Position numbers and translations under genes: made by a program
Shown here: positions 27,548 through 36,558 of the stretch, in pieces
Position numbering within the stretch: position 1 is the first letter of the stretch
Layout of the letters: the number at the start of each line of letters is the position of its first letter
DNA from: JBGQAS01 sp963699305
GTDB taxonomy: Bacteria; Chloroflexota; Anaerolineae; Anaerolineales; Anaerolineaceae
Assembly (NCBI GenBank): GCA_963699305.1
Contig: OY969431.1
Coordinates: 868,001-932,000 of the forward strand
Direction: 5' to 3'
Length of the DNA stretch: 64,000 bases
The notes under the pieces: generated by a model
The model's input: the letters and a program-made list of their open reading frames with translations, nothing else
Databases searched by the model: none
What the model was told of the DNA's origin: nothing

Positions 27548-29356
27548 TTAGACCATTAATGCGTAAAGAATATGGTCTGCGGACCCTACATATAGCACAT
27601 CATTAAAGACTGTTGGCGTACCAGTTATTGGTCCGTTTGTCTGGAATTTCCATCTGGCTTGCCCGGTTTTTACATCGATACAATAAAGGTGACCATCCGC
27701 AGAGCCGCAATAAATGGCGTTCTTATAAAAGACTGGTGAACCGCCTACTTGATGGTTTGTTTTAAATCTCCAAATTTCTCGAGAACTAGAAGCATCCACG
27801 CAATAGATGTTCCCGTCTGCAGAGCCGATACAAAGGCTATTTTCAGCAAGGCAGGGTGAGGAAATGGAACCCCTACCCATCCGAAACCTCCAAATTACCC
27901 AACCCGCTTTTGAATCCATACAATAAAAGATTGAATCAAGCGAAGCAAAATACACATATCCTTTTGTTGCGACAGGGGAACTGGTGATGGCTTTCTTGGC
28001 TTTGGATCGCCAGGTCACCTGACCTCGCAAATCCACACAATAAAAATCTCCCTGCTCGTTGCCAAAATAGATTCCGTCATCTCCATAAAAAGCTGTGGAT
28101 CGGATTGGCGCTCCTGTTTCCACCTTCCAGGTTAACCGATTAGTGGCAACATTGATGGCATAAAGAAAACCATCATCCGATCCAATGAAAATCTGCCCTT
28201 CTGCCACGCGCGGTGAACAACGGATAGGTCCTTCGGTAAAATATGTCCAAAGGGTTTTTCCAGTCCTACTTGAGACTGCATATAATCGTCGATCTTCTGA
28301 AGCGAAATAAACAACTCCATCATGTATTGTCGGTTTACTGACAATCCCACCTTCCGTGGGAAATTTCCATTCAAGCTTACCATCTGCCGCATTGACAGCA
28401 TACACGTTATTGTCGTATGCCCCTACCATGACAAGCCCGCCATCATACGCTGGAGTACCGCGAATTTCATCCTCACAACGGAATGCCCAAAGTGGTTTTA
28501 TGGTTTGTTCACTGACCACTGCTTTGCTTGCAATATTGATTCTGCCGAGTACACCGGTCTTTTTTGCACATTGAAGTAAGGCCTCATGAAATTCTTCGAT
28601 ACTTTGAAATCGATCCCTGGCCTCATATTGCAACGCCCTATTTATCACAGCTTCCAATTCGGACGAGACAGCAGAATTGTATTTTCGGATTGGTCTTTCA
28701 GCAAAAGTAAAAGGAGCTTCCAACCTTGGATCACGGTGTGTAAGCATGTGATGCAAAGTCGCACCAAGAGAATAAACATCAGCAGCTGGAGTAGCCTCCC
28801 CGCGATATTGCTCAGGCGGTGAGTACCCCTCAGTTCCTATCATCGTACCTTTTTGGCCAATCCGAAATATTTTGGCTATTCCAAAATCTACCAAAACAAT
28901 ATGATTGGTTTGGTTAACCATGATATTGGATGGCTTTACATCGCGAAAAATGATCGGTTCTGGTTTGTGATTATGTAAATAACTTAGTACATCGCATAAT
29001 TCTATCGACCAGCTAACCACCTGATCTTCGAGAAACATATTCGGATTTTCGTTTAAAACCGCTTCAAGATCTTTCCCTTGAATATATTCGATCACAAGGT
29101 AAGAGCGCTCATTCCTGGTAAAGAAATCGAAAATCTTTGGAATCGAAGGATGGTTTAGTGTAACCAAGATGTTCGCTTCGCGTTCGAAATTTTGAATGAT
29201 CGTGCTTCTTATAACCGGATCCGGTGCCTGGTTTATCATTTCCTTGACTGCAACTAGTTTTACAACACCCGGAAAATGTAGATCTCTCGCGCGATAAACG
29301 GAACCCATTCCCCCAATACCAATAACGTCTTGAATCGCGTATCGCTCATTGAGCAC
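27548..29356 (-). CDS. Ser/Thr protein kinase fused to an eight-repeat PQQ-type propeller
   Basis: Residues 1-265 form a Hanks-type kinase: IGIGGMGSVYRAR (glycine loop), VAVKEM (Lys), FRDVKPSN (catalytic loop, His changed to Phe), VDFGIAK and GTEGYSPPEQYRG. From about residue 290, eight repeats of the type LWTYFTEGPIRCSP build a PQQ-like beta propeller. No membrane segment separates the two, so the sensor is probably cytosolic. The GTG at 29356 is the first recognised start, but the same frame stays open to 29485 and reads like coding sequence, so the N-terminus may be longer. It is the first gene of the cassette. Confidence 0.88.
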   Translation of the reverse strand: MLNERYAIQDVIGIGGMGSVYRARDLHFPGVVKLVAVKEMINQAPDPVIRSTIIQNFEREANILVTLNHPSIPKIFDFFTRNERSYLVIEYIQGKDLEAVLNENPNMFLEDQVVSWSIELCDVLSYLHNHKPEPIIFRDVKPSNIMVNQTNHIVLVDFGIAKIFRIGQKGTMIGTEGYSPPEQYRGEATPAADVYSLGATLHHMLTHRDPRLEAPFTFAERPIRKYNSAVSSELEAVINRALQYEARDRFQSIEEFHEALLQCAKKTGVLGRINIASKAVVSEQTIKPLWAFRCEDEIRGTPAYDGGLVMVGAYDNNVYAVNAADGKLEWKFPTEGGIVSKPTIHDGVVYFASEDRRLYAVSSRTGKTLWTYFTEGPIRCSPRVAEGQIFIGSDDGFLYAINVATNRLTWKVETGAPIRSTAFYGDDGIYFGNEQGDFYCVDLRGQVTWRSKAKKAITSSPVATKGYVYFASLDSIFYCMDSKAGWVIWRFRMGRGSISSPCLAENSLCIGSADGNIYCVDASSSREIWRFKTNHQVGGSPVFYKNAIYCGSADGHLYCIDVKTGQARWKFQTNGPITGTPTVFNDVLYVGSADHILYALMV

Positions 29357-29577
29357 GCTACCAAGTTTGAGCTGTTGTGTACCGCCCGCTTTCTCATGTA
29401 AATTCTGAGTTATGCTTCGGGTATCCAGCGTAGACCTCTCGGAAATAAAAATTTTCTCATCAAAGACTTGCTTCTCAGATGTAGATTATAAAGTGCATTA
29501 TTCCGATTTGCAACATTTACTGGACTTCAATTTTCGCTTGAAGTAAAATGCATATATCTCATTCGCAGGGACAATCC

Positions 29578-30996
29578 ATGTTTAACAACTTTTCAGATGC
29601 GTTAGCTTATTTACAGAAGAATAAAATCCGTACAGTGGATCTAAAATTTACTGATCTTTGGGGTCGATGGCATCATGTTTCAATCAGTTCCAGGGAATTT
29701 GTGCCAACATTGATGGAAGAAGGTATAGGTTTTGATGGTTCCAGCGTTGGGTTGAAGAGCATAAAATCCGGCGATATGGCACTTATTCCAGACATCTCTA
29801 CCGGTATTATTGATCCCTTCTGGGAACCGCCTGTACTTAGCTTCATTTGTTCAACCGTCGAAGCCGACACCAAGAAAGTGTTTACCAGTGACCCACGTGT
29901 AATTGCACAACGTGCTGAGCAGTATCTTATTACCTCAGGTATCGCTGATGAGAGCCGTTGGGGTCCCGAATACGAGTTTTATTTATTCAACACTATCGCA
30001 ATCGAAAATACTATTAACAAAGCTTCATATTCCATCGATTCCGTCGAAGGAAGTTGGAATAGAAAAGAAACCGGGAATGGGTATGAAATACCACTGCATG
30101 GTGGATATCATGCTATCCCGCCAACGGATCATTTCTATCAAATTCGTGAGGAAATGATGCATTCCTTAGAGGAAATTGGGATTCCGGTGAAATATCATCA
30201 TCATGAGGTGGGAGGACCCGGTCAATGTGAAATTGAAACACCGATCATGGGTTTGATCGCTGCAGCAGATTCTGCAATGACCATAAAATATGTGGTTAAA
30301 ATGATCGCAATTCGCCACGGATTAACAGCCACATTTTTACCCAAACCATTATTTGGCGAGGCTGGATCAGGGATGCATTTTCATCAGCAGTTGTTTTTGT
30401 CAAAGAAGAACATATTCTATAATGCAAAATCTGATAATCTATTAAGCGATACAGCGTTATTTTACATTGGAGGTCTCCTGCAACATGCTCCAGCAGTCCT
30501 CGCCTTTACTAACCCAAGTACGAATTCATACCGCAGGTTGGTCCCGGGTTATGAAGCTCCGGTCAATTGTTTCTTCTCCTCTGGAAATCGCAGCGCTGCC
30601 ATCAGGGTACCCAAGTATGCAACTATTCCCGAGAAAGTACGGTTTGAGTTCCGACCTCCAGATGCCTCATGCAATCCTTACCTCGCCATTACTGCCATGC
30701 TAATGGCGGGATTGGATGGTATCAAGAAAAAAATTGATCCCACAAAATCAGGATTTGGTCCGATCAATGAAGATATCTTCTCCTGGTCGTCTGAAAAAAG
30801 GAAGACGATTAAGCAATTACCTACTTCTTTGGGTGAATCGCTAAATGCCCTTCGTCAAGATCACGATTTCCTGTTGGAGGGGAGTGTTTTTGACCAAAGT
30901 TTAATTGACCTTTGGATCGCTAAGAAAAGTAAAGAGGAATTGGATTTGGTTTCACGTCCGCATCCATACGAGATCGAAACATACTATGATTTCTAA
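29578..30996 (+). CDS. glnA: Glutamine synthetase, type I
   Basis: Makes glutamine from glutamate and ammonia in a dodecamer. Motifs: FDGSSV, GPEYEFYLF, EAGSGMHFHQ, NSYRRLVPGYEAP, NRSAAIRVP and RFEFRPPDAS-NPYLA. The usual adenylylation Tyr region (NLYDLP in enterics) reads DIFSWS, so no target Tyr is seen and control is probably not by GlnE. The start ATG follows CAGGGACA. The next gene is convergent with only 5 bases between stops. Confidence 0.95.
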   Translation: MFNNFSDALAYLQKNKIRTVDLKFTDLWGRWHHVSISSREFVPTLMEEGIGFDGSSVGLKSIKSGDMALIPDISTGIIDPFWEPPVLSFICSTVEADTKKVFTSDPRVIAQRAEQYLITSGIADESRWGPEYEFYLFNTIAIENTINKASYSIDSVEGSWNRKETGNGYEIPLHGGYHAIPPTDHFYQIREEMMHSLEEIGIPVKYHHHEVGGPGQCEIETPIMGLIAAADSAMTIKYVVKMIAIRHGLTATFLPKPLFGEAGSGMHFHQQLFLSKKNIFYNAKSDNLLSDTALFYIGGLLQHAPAVLAFTNPSTNSYRRLVPGYEAPVNCFFSSGNRSAAIRVPKYATIPEKVRFEFRPPDASCNPYLAITAMLMAGLDGIKKKIDPTKSGFGPINEDIFSWSSEKRKTIKQLPTSLGESLNALRQDHDFLLEGSVFDQSLIDLWIAKKSKEELDLVSRPHPYEIETYYDF

Positions 30997-31001
30997 ATAA
31001 T

Positions 31002-31481
31002 TTATGGATTGATCGTAGACATGGGAGAAAGATATTGCGCCACTGCCCAACCACTTCTCGAGGTATCATAAGGTGCAGATAAATACCACCATAAAAAATT
31101 ATCTTTGGTGATTGGTCCATCTTTTACTTCAAAAACTTCAGATTCACTGGCAATGAATAACGTATCATTCGAAATGCCAGGTGATAATCGAAACCGTAAT
31201 CCACCGTTTCCCGTTCCTGTGATTTGAACGAAAATCCCAACTCGGATACCATCAATTGATTCCTGTTGAGCTTCCAGGGTTTGCGTTGGAAATAATTCCG
31301 GATTTAACGTTGGAGTTGATGTTGGTGCAGGGATGATGGCTATTACGGCAGTAGGAATGGGAATGGGATTTAGTGAAGGTAACATGATACTTAAAATCAA
31401 CAAACCTGCCGCCAGTATCACTATTGCTGTGATAACAGCCATGATGATCATCCAGGGTCTGCTGAATTTTTCGTTTCCCAT
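31002..31481 (-). CDS. Membrane-anchored protein with SH3-like domain
   Basis: A 159-residue protein with one transmembrane segment (residues 10-35), a Thr/Pro-rich linker (PAPTSTPTL) and a C-terminal SH3b-like domain (LRFRLSPGISNDTLFIA, then WWYLSAP and SGWAVAQYL). SH3b domains outside the membrane usually touch the cell wall. It is divergent from the PrkC-like kinase gene and may share a control region with it. Function unknown. Confidence 0.78.
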   Translation of the reverse strand: MGNEKFSRPWMIIMAVITAIVILAAGLLILSIMLPSLNPIPIPTAVIAIIPAPTSTPTLNPELFPTQTLEAQQESIDGIRVGIFVQITGTGNGGLRFRLSPGISNDTLFIASESEVFEVKDGPITKDNFLWWYLSAPYDTSRSGWAVAQYLSPMSTINP

Positions 31482-31527
31482 AACATTCGCGTGAATTATA
31501 CCTGAAGGCTGAAAATACCTGGAGTGT

Positions 31528-31533
31528 TATAAT
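31528..31533 (+). promoter_or_regulatory. -10 box 8 bases before the kinase start codon
   Basis: TATAAT lies 8 bases before the ATG at 31542, with a T-rich spacer that has no ribosome site. The mRNA of the kinase gene is probably leaderless or nearly so. Confidence 0.5.
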
Positions 31534-31541
31534 GTTTTTCG

Positions 31542-32582
31542 ATGATAGACGACCATTCCAAGAGACGTTTGGTAATCAATCGCTATGTGATCCATAAACA
31601 ACTTGGTTCAGGGGGAATGGCGGATATTTTTCTAGCTCGAGATCCTGTTTTGGAACGTTTTGTTGCGATAAAACGTCTGCGGCGGGATTTTTCAGAGGAT
31701 GCTGCATTTCAACAGAGATTTAAACTCGAAGCAAAAGCTGCGGCGAACCTTTCACATCCGAACATTGTAACCATTTACGATTTTGGATTTGACGACGGGA
31801 TGCCAATAATCGTGATGGAATATATTCCAGGAGTGGATCTCAAATCGATTATTCAAAAACAAGGTCGCCTCGATATTCCTTTGGCAATTCAGCTAATGAT
31901 CCAGGCATGTGCAGGGGTTGGATATGCCCACCGGGCAGGGTTAATCCATTGCGATATAAAACCTCAGAATATGCTGGTTACCCCGGATAATATCTTGAAA
32001 GTGACAGATTTCGGGATTGCACGCGCTTTAGCAGGAATCCATCCTGATGAAAAACATGATACCGTTTGGGGTTCTCCTTATTATTTATCACCCGAACAAG
32101 CAGCAGGGTTAGCTCCATCACCTGCATCGGATGTCTATTCGCTTGGCGTCGTATTATTCGAAATGCTTACGGGAAAATTGCCTTTTATCGCATCATCTGC
32201 AGACGAATTGATGCAGAAACATAAGACTGACTCCCCACCCCCTGCCCGAACAATAAATCCAGATATCCCAGAACTGCTTGAACAAATCCTTTCTAAAATC
32301 TTATCGAAAAACGCTTCGAACCGTTATCGAACAGCTGATCAACTGGGTAGAGTTCTTACAACCGTGCAGGAAAACTTGGGAAGTAAACCTTTCCCCGTTT
32401 TCCCAACCATTCCTACCCACCTTCCACCAATCCTTCCATTAAATTCCGATAATATCGAATCCAAAGAATTGAATGTGGATTGGAGTCTGATTGGTCTCTC
32501 TCTTATTGCGCTTGTCGCAATTGGAGGCCTTATTCCCTTTTGGCTCTATATCTATCTTTATTTATTTAATCCTATCCAGTAA
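31542..32582 (+). CDS. PrkC/PknB-like Ser/Thr kinase without PASTA domains
   Basis: A Hanks-type kinase: LGSGGMADIFLARD, VAIKRLR, LIHCDIKPQN (HRD changed to HCD), VTDFGIA and GSPYYLSPEQ. After about 285 kinase residues comes a Pro-rich linker, then a C-terminal transmembrane helix, and only about nine residues outside. The PASTA repeats that PrkC/PknB use to sense muropeptides are absent. Its place just before rpe and near rpmB and yloU/yloV homologues matches prkC of Bacillus, so it may be the equivalent, stripped-down kinase. Confidence 0.9.
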   Translation: MIDDHSKRRLVINRYVIHKQLGSGGMADIFLARDPVLERFVAIKRLRRDFSEDAAFQQRFKLEAKAAANLSHPNIVTIYDFGFDDGMPIIVMEYIPGVDLKSIIQKQGRLDIPLAIQLMIQACAGVGYAHRAGLIHCDIKPQNMLVTPDNILKVTDFGIARALAGIHPDEKHDTVWGSPYYLSPEQAAGLAPSPASDVYSLGVVLFEMLTGKLPFIASSADELMQKHKTDSPPPARTINPDIPELLEQILSKILSKNASNRYRTADQLGRVLTTVQENLGSKPFPVFPTIPTHLPPILPLNSDNIESKELNVDWSLIGLSLIALVAIGGLIPFWLYIYLYLFNPIQ

Positions 32583-32583
32583 A

Positions 32584-33255
32584 ATGATATCAATGAAGAA
32601 AATCACTCTATCAGCATCCATTTTATCTGCAGATTTTTCAGATTTAAAGAATCAAATTACGACTGCTGAAAAAGCCGGAGTGGATTGGATACATATCGAT
32701 GTTATGGATGGCCATTTTGTTCCAAATATTTCCATGGGTCCATTTATTGTGGAGACATGCAAAAAAATAACAAATTTACCTCTCGATGTGCATCTAATGA
32801 TCGAATCTCCCGAAAAGCATATCCAGGCTTTTCAATCTGCCGGCGCAGCTAGGATGAGCCTTCATATAGAGAATAATCCAAATATACATCGAACAATCCA
32901 ACAATTGAAAGAATGGGGCAGCAAACCAGGCATTGTTCTCAATCCTGGAACACCAGCCTCTTCGATTCAATCCGTTTTACCTCTGGTCGATATGGTCTTG
33001 GTTATGACAGTAAATCCGGGTTTTTCAGGTCAATGTTTCATCCCGGAGATGCTGACTAAAATTCGCCAAATCCGGACATTAATCGATGATCAAAATAAGA
33101 AAATATTATTGCAAGTGGATGGCGGAATATCCGTTGAGACTCTCCCCCTTTGCTATCAGGCTGGAGCCGATTGTTTCGTCGCAAGCACAGCGATTTTTCA
33201 ATCTTCGGATGGAATAACACAGGGAGTAAAAAATTTGTTTACTTCCTTAAAATAA
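32584..33255 (+). CDS. rpe: Ribulose-phosphate 3-epimerase
   Basis: Interconverts ribulose 5-phosphate and xylulose 5-phosphate in the pentose phosphate pathway. Motifs: LSASILSADF, HIDVMDGHFVPN, HLMIESPE, VNPGFSGQ and LQVDGGI. Length is normal. The start ATG at 32584 follows the kinase stop by one base; MKK at 32593 is an alternative start. It ends at a terminator before the convergent rpmB. Confidence 0.95.
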   Translation: MISMKKITLSASILSADFSDLKNQITTAEKAGVDWIHIDVMDGHFVPNISMGPFIVETCKKITNLPLDVHLMIESPEKHIQAFQSAGAARMSLHIENNPNIHRTIQQLKEWGSKPGIVLNPGTPASSIQSVLPLVDMVLVMTVNPGFSGQCFIPEMLTKIRQIRTLIDDQNKKILLQVDGGISVETLPLCYQAGADCFVASTAIFQSSDGITQGVKNLFTSLK

Positions 33256-33288
33256 AAAATCACGGCGTGAACCGTGATTTTTTATTTT
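33249..33288. terminator. Bidirectional terminator between rpe and rpmB
   Basis: A 17-bp stem with an A-rich left arm and T-rich right arm around a 6-base loop. It overlaps the last codons of rpe and serves both convergent genes. Confidence 0.88.
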
Positions 33289-33297
33289 CAAAGAAGA

Positions 33298-33480
33298 TTA
33301 TTTACTCTTCGCTAACGTGCGGATGCATTTCGCGCAAAGGGTTTTACGTATCTTTCGATTGCCTACAAACACCGAAACCTTTTGTAAATTTGGATAATAA
33401 GGTCGATTTGTATTCTTTTTCGAAAAACTTACATTATGTCCAAATGTAGTCGTTTTTCCACAATTTTCACACTTTGCCAT
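33298..33480 (-). CDS. rpmB: 50S ribosomal protein L28
   Basis: A 60-residue L28 of the zinc-binding type: CENCGK near the start and CAKCIR near the end give four Cys ligands. GHNVSFSKKNTNRPYYPNLQ is typical of the family. The ribosome site AAAGGA precedes the ATG. The leader upstream contains a hairpin. Zinc-type L28 may be replaced by a zinc-free copy elsewhere under zinc shortage, as in other bacteria. Confidence 0.96.
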   Translation of the reverse strand: MAKCENCGKTTTFGHNVSFSKKNTNRPYYPNLQKVSVFVGNRKIRKTLCAKCIRTLAKSK

Positions 33481-33499
33481 ATAATTATCCTTTCAGGTA

Positions 33500-33519
33500 G
33501 GGAGTTCTTTTTAACTCCC
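33500..33519 (-). promoter_or_regulatory. Hairpin in the rpmB leader
   Basis: Perfect 7-bp inverted repeat (GGGAGTT/AACTCCC, 6-base loop), 20-40 bases upstream of the rpmB start codon and in its probable 5' leader. There is no T-run on the rpmB strand, so it is not a clear attenuator. It could be a stability or regulatory element. Confidence 0.4.
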
Positions 33520-33600
33520 ATTTCAGTAACGGGTTCGGATTGTACCATAAAACGTATCTTTTCTCAAGAAAAGAGGTTATAAAATTGAAAGGATGTTGCA

Positions 33601-33957
33601 ATGAGTGTGGCTGAAAATTCGTTAGGAAACATATTTATCTCTCATCATGCGATTGCCACGATAGCCAGTCAATCAGCCCTTGAGTCATATGGTGTTGTGG
33701 GGTTGGCTGCGAAAAACCTGGCTAAGGGGCTTGCACAATTGTTGACCGGTGATTCCACTTCTGGAGTTGATATTATTTATGATGGTCACTCGATCCAAAT
33801 TGACCTTTATATCGTCATCGAATATGGCACAAGGATCAAAACAGTCGCATCTTCTGTTTCCAATAGTGTGCAATATCAGATTGAAAAGGCTCTTTCCATC
33901 CCTGTAAGCCTCGTTAATATCCATGTAAGAGGTTTACGGATCAGCAATCCGGATTAA
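33601..33957 (+). CDS. Asp23/Gls24 family protein (YloU-like)
   Basis: An envelope-stress type Asp23 protein of 118 residues: GNIFISHHAIATIASQSA, YGVVGLAAKN, IDLYIVIEYG and IHVRGLRI. In Firmicutes the yloU homologue lies directly before yloV (fakA), as here. An AAGGATG ribosome site precedes the ATG. The exact role is unknown. The link to fatty-acid uptake is suggested only by position. Confidence 0.9.
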   Translation: MSVAENSLGNIFISHHAIATIASQSALESYGVVGLAAKNLAKGLAQLLTGDSTSGVDIIYDGHSIQIDLYIVIEYGTRIKTVASSVSNSVQYQIEKALSIPVSLVNIHVRGLRISNPD

Positions 33958-33980
33958 TTCAATTTATCAATCGGAGATGT

Positions 33981-35660
33981 ATGGTAAATGACTCACTTAC
34001 AACATCTGCATCGGATGTTGCAAATTTAAAACCGGTATTGACAATTAATGGGCAGGAATTAAAAAAGCTTATTGATGCATCATTAAATTGGTTGAGAGCC
34101 AATCAACAGATGGTCAATTCGCTTAATGTATTTCCAGTTCCCGATGGAGATACTGGAACAAACATGCTCTTGACCATGCAATCTGCATGGAACGAAATTG
34201 CCGAGTTGGATGAAACAAATGTTGGAAAAATCGCAAGGGCAATTTCACAAGGGGCGTTGATGGGGGCACGTGGTAACTCCGGTGTTATCCTTTCTCAATT
34301 GTGGCGTGGATTTGCACGTGTGCTTGATAACCGGGACTTGATGGATGCACCGACATTTGTTGCTGCAATTATTGAATCGCGTAATACAGCTTATAAAGGG
34401 GTCGTCCGTCCTGTAGAAGGAACCATATTGACTGTGGCAAAGGACTGCGCAGCTGCTGCTGAAGATTCAAATCAGCAAACCAATGATCTAGTTACCATTT
34501 TACAGAAAATTGTCACCGCTGCTGATATATCCGTCCAGCACACACCTGAATTGCTGCCGATTCTCAAGCAAGCTGGTGTTGTTGATTCAGGAGGAAAGGG
34601 ACTTTTTATCATCCTGGAAGGAATGCTGAGATTTATTTTGGGTCAATCACTGGAAGCATCTGCTGCAACAGTCCAGCCTATTGCTACATTGAATCTGGAA
34701 AACGCCGCCGGTAGCATCGAACCCGGACAGGATTATGAAATAGTGATCGATTTTCAACCAAAACCTGATTTTCAGATGGAATCATTTTTTGAAAATCTCT
34801 CATCGATGGGCACATCCATACAAATCGGTGAAGGTGATGGAATGTATCGCATGCATATCCACGTGCCGACAGAAAAAAGATACGAGCCTATCGATTACAC
34901 AATGTCTCAAGGGATTATTACAAAAATTGCTATCGAAAATTTATTGGAACAATTGAATGCAAAGAAACAGGTTGCTGAAATCGTTTATCCCAAAGTAAAT
35001 CCCAATGAAATTGCAGTTGTGGCAATATCGCCAGGTCTTGGGATATCCAAGATCTTCGCCAGCCTTGGGGTTGCGGCCATCGTAGAAGGCGGTCAAACGA
35101 TGAATCCCAGTACCGAAGAAATTTTGAAATCTATTGATGATCTTCCGACAGATAAAGTTGTGATCTTGCCAAATAATAAAAATATCATACTCGCTGCTCA
35201 ATCTGCAGCATCCATGACAAAAAAGAATGTTCGCGTTATACCCAGTTCTAATGTACCTCAAGGACTCTCAGCCATTTTAAGGTTGGATCCCGAGGGAGAT
35301 TTGGACGATTTGCATCAAAAAATGGTCGAATCGCTGCAGGAAGTGGAAACTGGTGAGATCACCACTGCGACACGTTCAGTTGAAATTAATGATGTTAAAG
35401 TCAAAGAAGGTCAAGTAATTGTTCTTCATAATGGCAAGCTCATCGGTTCTTATTCAAACCTCGAAGAAGCTTGCATGAAGTTTCTGGAAAATGCCGGTAC
35501 CAAAGAAAAAGAACGCATAACTTTTTTTTATGGAAAAGATATCAACAAATCCAATGTAGATAAGATTGTTGCAAAAATAAAAATAGAATATCCTTCTCAT
35601 GAAGTGGAAATCCATGAAGGTGGTCAACCGTATTATCAATTCATCATTTCTATCGAATAA
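33981..35660 (+). CDS. fakA: Fatty acid kinase catalytic subunit (DAK2 domain)
   Basis: A YloV/FakA-type kinase that phosphorylates FakB-bound fatty acids. The DhaL/DAK2 domain shows NVFPVPDGDTGTNM, GARGNSGVILSQLWRG, RPVEGTILTV and DSGGKGL. The middle and C-terminal domains (MHIHVPTE, VILPNNKNI) are as in FakA. Length (559 aa) is normal. A DegV/FakB gene follows 3 bases later, so kinase and fatty-acid carrier are made together. The start ATG follows GGAG. Confidence 0.93.
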   Translation: MVNDSLTTSASDVANLKPVLTINGQELKKLIDASLNWLRANQQMVNSLNVFPVPDGDTGTNMLLTMQSAWNEIAELDETNVGKIARAISQGALMGARGNSGVILSQLWRGFARVLDNRDLMDAPTFVAAIIESRNTAYKGVVRPVEGTILTVAKDCAAAAEDSNQQTNDLVTILQKIVTAADISVQHTPELLPILKQAGVVDSGGKGLFIILEGMLRFILGQSLEASAATVQPIATLNLENAAGSIEPGQDYEIVIDFQPKPDFQMESFFENLSSMGTSIQIGEGDGMYRMHIHVPTEKRYEPIDYTMSQGIITKIAIENLLEQLNAKKQVAEIVYPKVNPNEIAVVAISPGLGISKIFASLGVAAIVEGGQTMNPSTEEILKSIDDLPTDKVVILPNNKNIILAAQSAASMTKKNVRVIPSSNVPQGLSAILRLDPEGDLDDLHQKMVESLQEVETGEITTATRSVEINDVKVKEGQVIVLHNGKLIGSYSNLEEACMKFLENAGTKEKERITFFYGKDINKSNVDKIVAKIKIEYPSHEVEIHEGGQPYYQFIISIE

Positions 35661-35663
35661 CAC

Positions 35664-36515
35664 ATGGGTACTATTGGAATCGTTTCAGATAGCACCGCTC
35701 AATTTCCAAAGTCGATTTTTCCAGGGAAGGACTTGGTTCATATTCTCCCCGGTAAATACCAATTAAATCAACAAACTTATGACTTAACAGAAGATTTACC
35801 ATCGACTACCCTCCCTTTGCAGGTTAATGATCAAAATAATCCACAAATAATTGTTCCATCAGTCGAGCAAATTGCTGATTTCTTCTCCAAGCAGCTCCAA
35901 AAGCACGGGGAATTGGTTGGGATTTTTTCATCTTCAACATTGTTGAAATTTTTTAATTCTGCAAAAAATATTATCCCTAATTCTTCTTTGCGAAACAGGA
36001 TTCATTTACTTGATTCCACTTCCATCGGCTTGGGATTAGGATACATGATCCATTCTGCAGCATCCATTTCTAAAAATGGAGGGTCCGTGGATGCGATAGA
36101 ACAAATGGTACGAAAACTCTCCAACAGGATCTACACTTTATTGTGTTTTCCTTCTCCCTCTTATCTAATTTATTCGGGATTTTTGGATAAAAATCATGCT
36201 TTAGTATCAGAAATTCTCGGTCTTTCTCCAATATATTCGATGGAAGAAGGAAGGTTGACTCCTATCCAAAAAGAAAAAAATCTTCGCAATGTTTTTAATG
36301 TTTTTCAGGAATTTTTAGAAGAGTTTGATGATTTGGAGTTTGTTGGTTATTCTTCAGGAAATAACTCTTTTCTTCCTGAAGAAAAATTTTTTCGTCAGTA
36401 TTGTAAAGCGCGATTTACAAAAACGATCTACAACGAATATCTTCTTTCCCTTTCTATGTCATTAATTTTTGGTCCTGGATCACTATCCATCACCGTCGTC
36501 GAATCCACTAAATAG
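35664..36515 (+). CDS. DegV family fatty-acid-binding protein (FakB-like)
   Basis: A DegV-fold protein that should present a fatty acid to FakA. It has the start IGIVSDSTAQFP, the middle GIFSSSTLLKF (family SGTY region, here changed), LLDSTSIGLGLGYM and the end IFGPGSLSI where most members have HxGPG. The altered SGTY and GPG surroundings suggest a changed ligand pocket. It is coupled to fakA and followed by recG. Confidence 0.85.
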   Translation: MGTIGIVSDSTAQFPKSIFPGKDLVHILPGKYQLNQQTYDLTEDLPSTTLPLQVNDQNNPQIIVPSVEQIADFFSKQLQKHGELVGIFSSSTLLKFFNSAKNIIPNSSLRNRIHLLDSTSIGLGLGYMIHSAASISKNGGSVDAIEQMVRKLSNRIYTLLCFPSPSYLIYSGFLDKNHALVSEILGLSPIYSMEEGRLTPIQKEKNLRNVFNVFQEFLEEFDDLEFVGYSSGNNSFLPEEKFFRQYCKARFTKTIYNEYLLSLSMSLIFGPGSLSITVVESTK

Positions 36516-36524
36516 TGATTTGAT

Positions 36525-36552
36525 TTGAGTGGGAAATCAATTAGGGTAAAAT
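36525..36552 (+). promoter_or_regulatory. Promoter of recG
   Basis: -35 TTGAGT (36525-36530), 16-base spacer, -10 TAAAAT (36547-36552). The ATG of recG follows after only 6 bases with no ribosome site, so the transcript should be leaderless. Confidence 0.6.
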
Positions 36553-36558
36553 ACAAAT

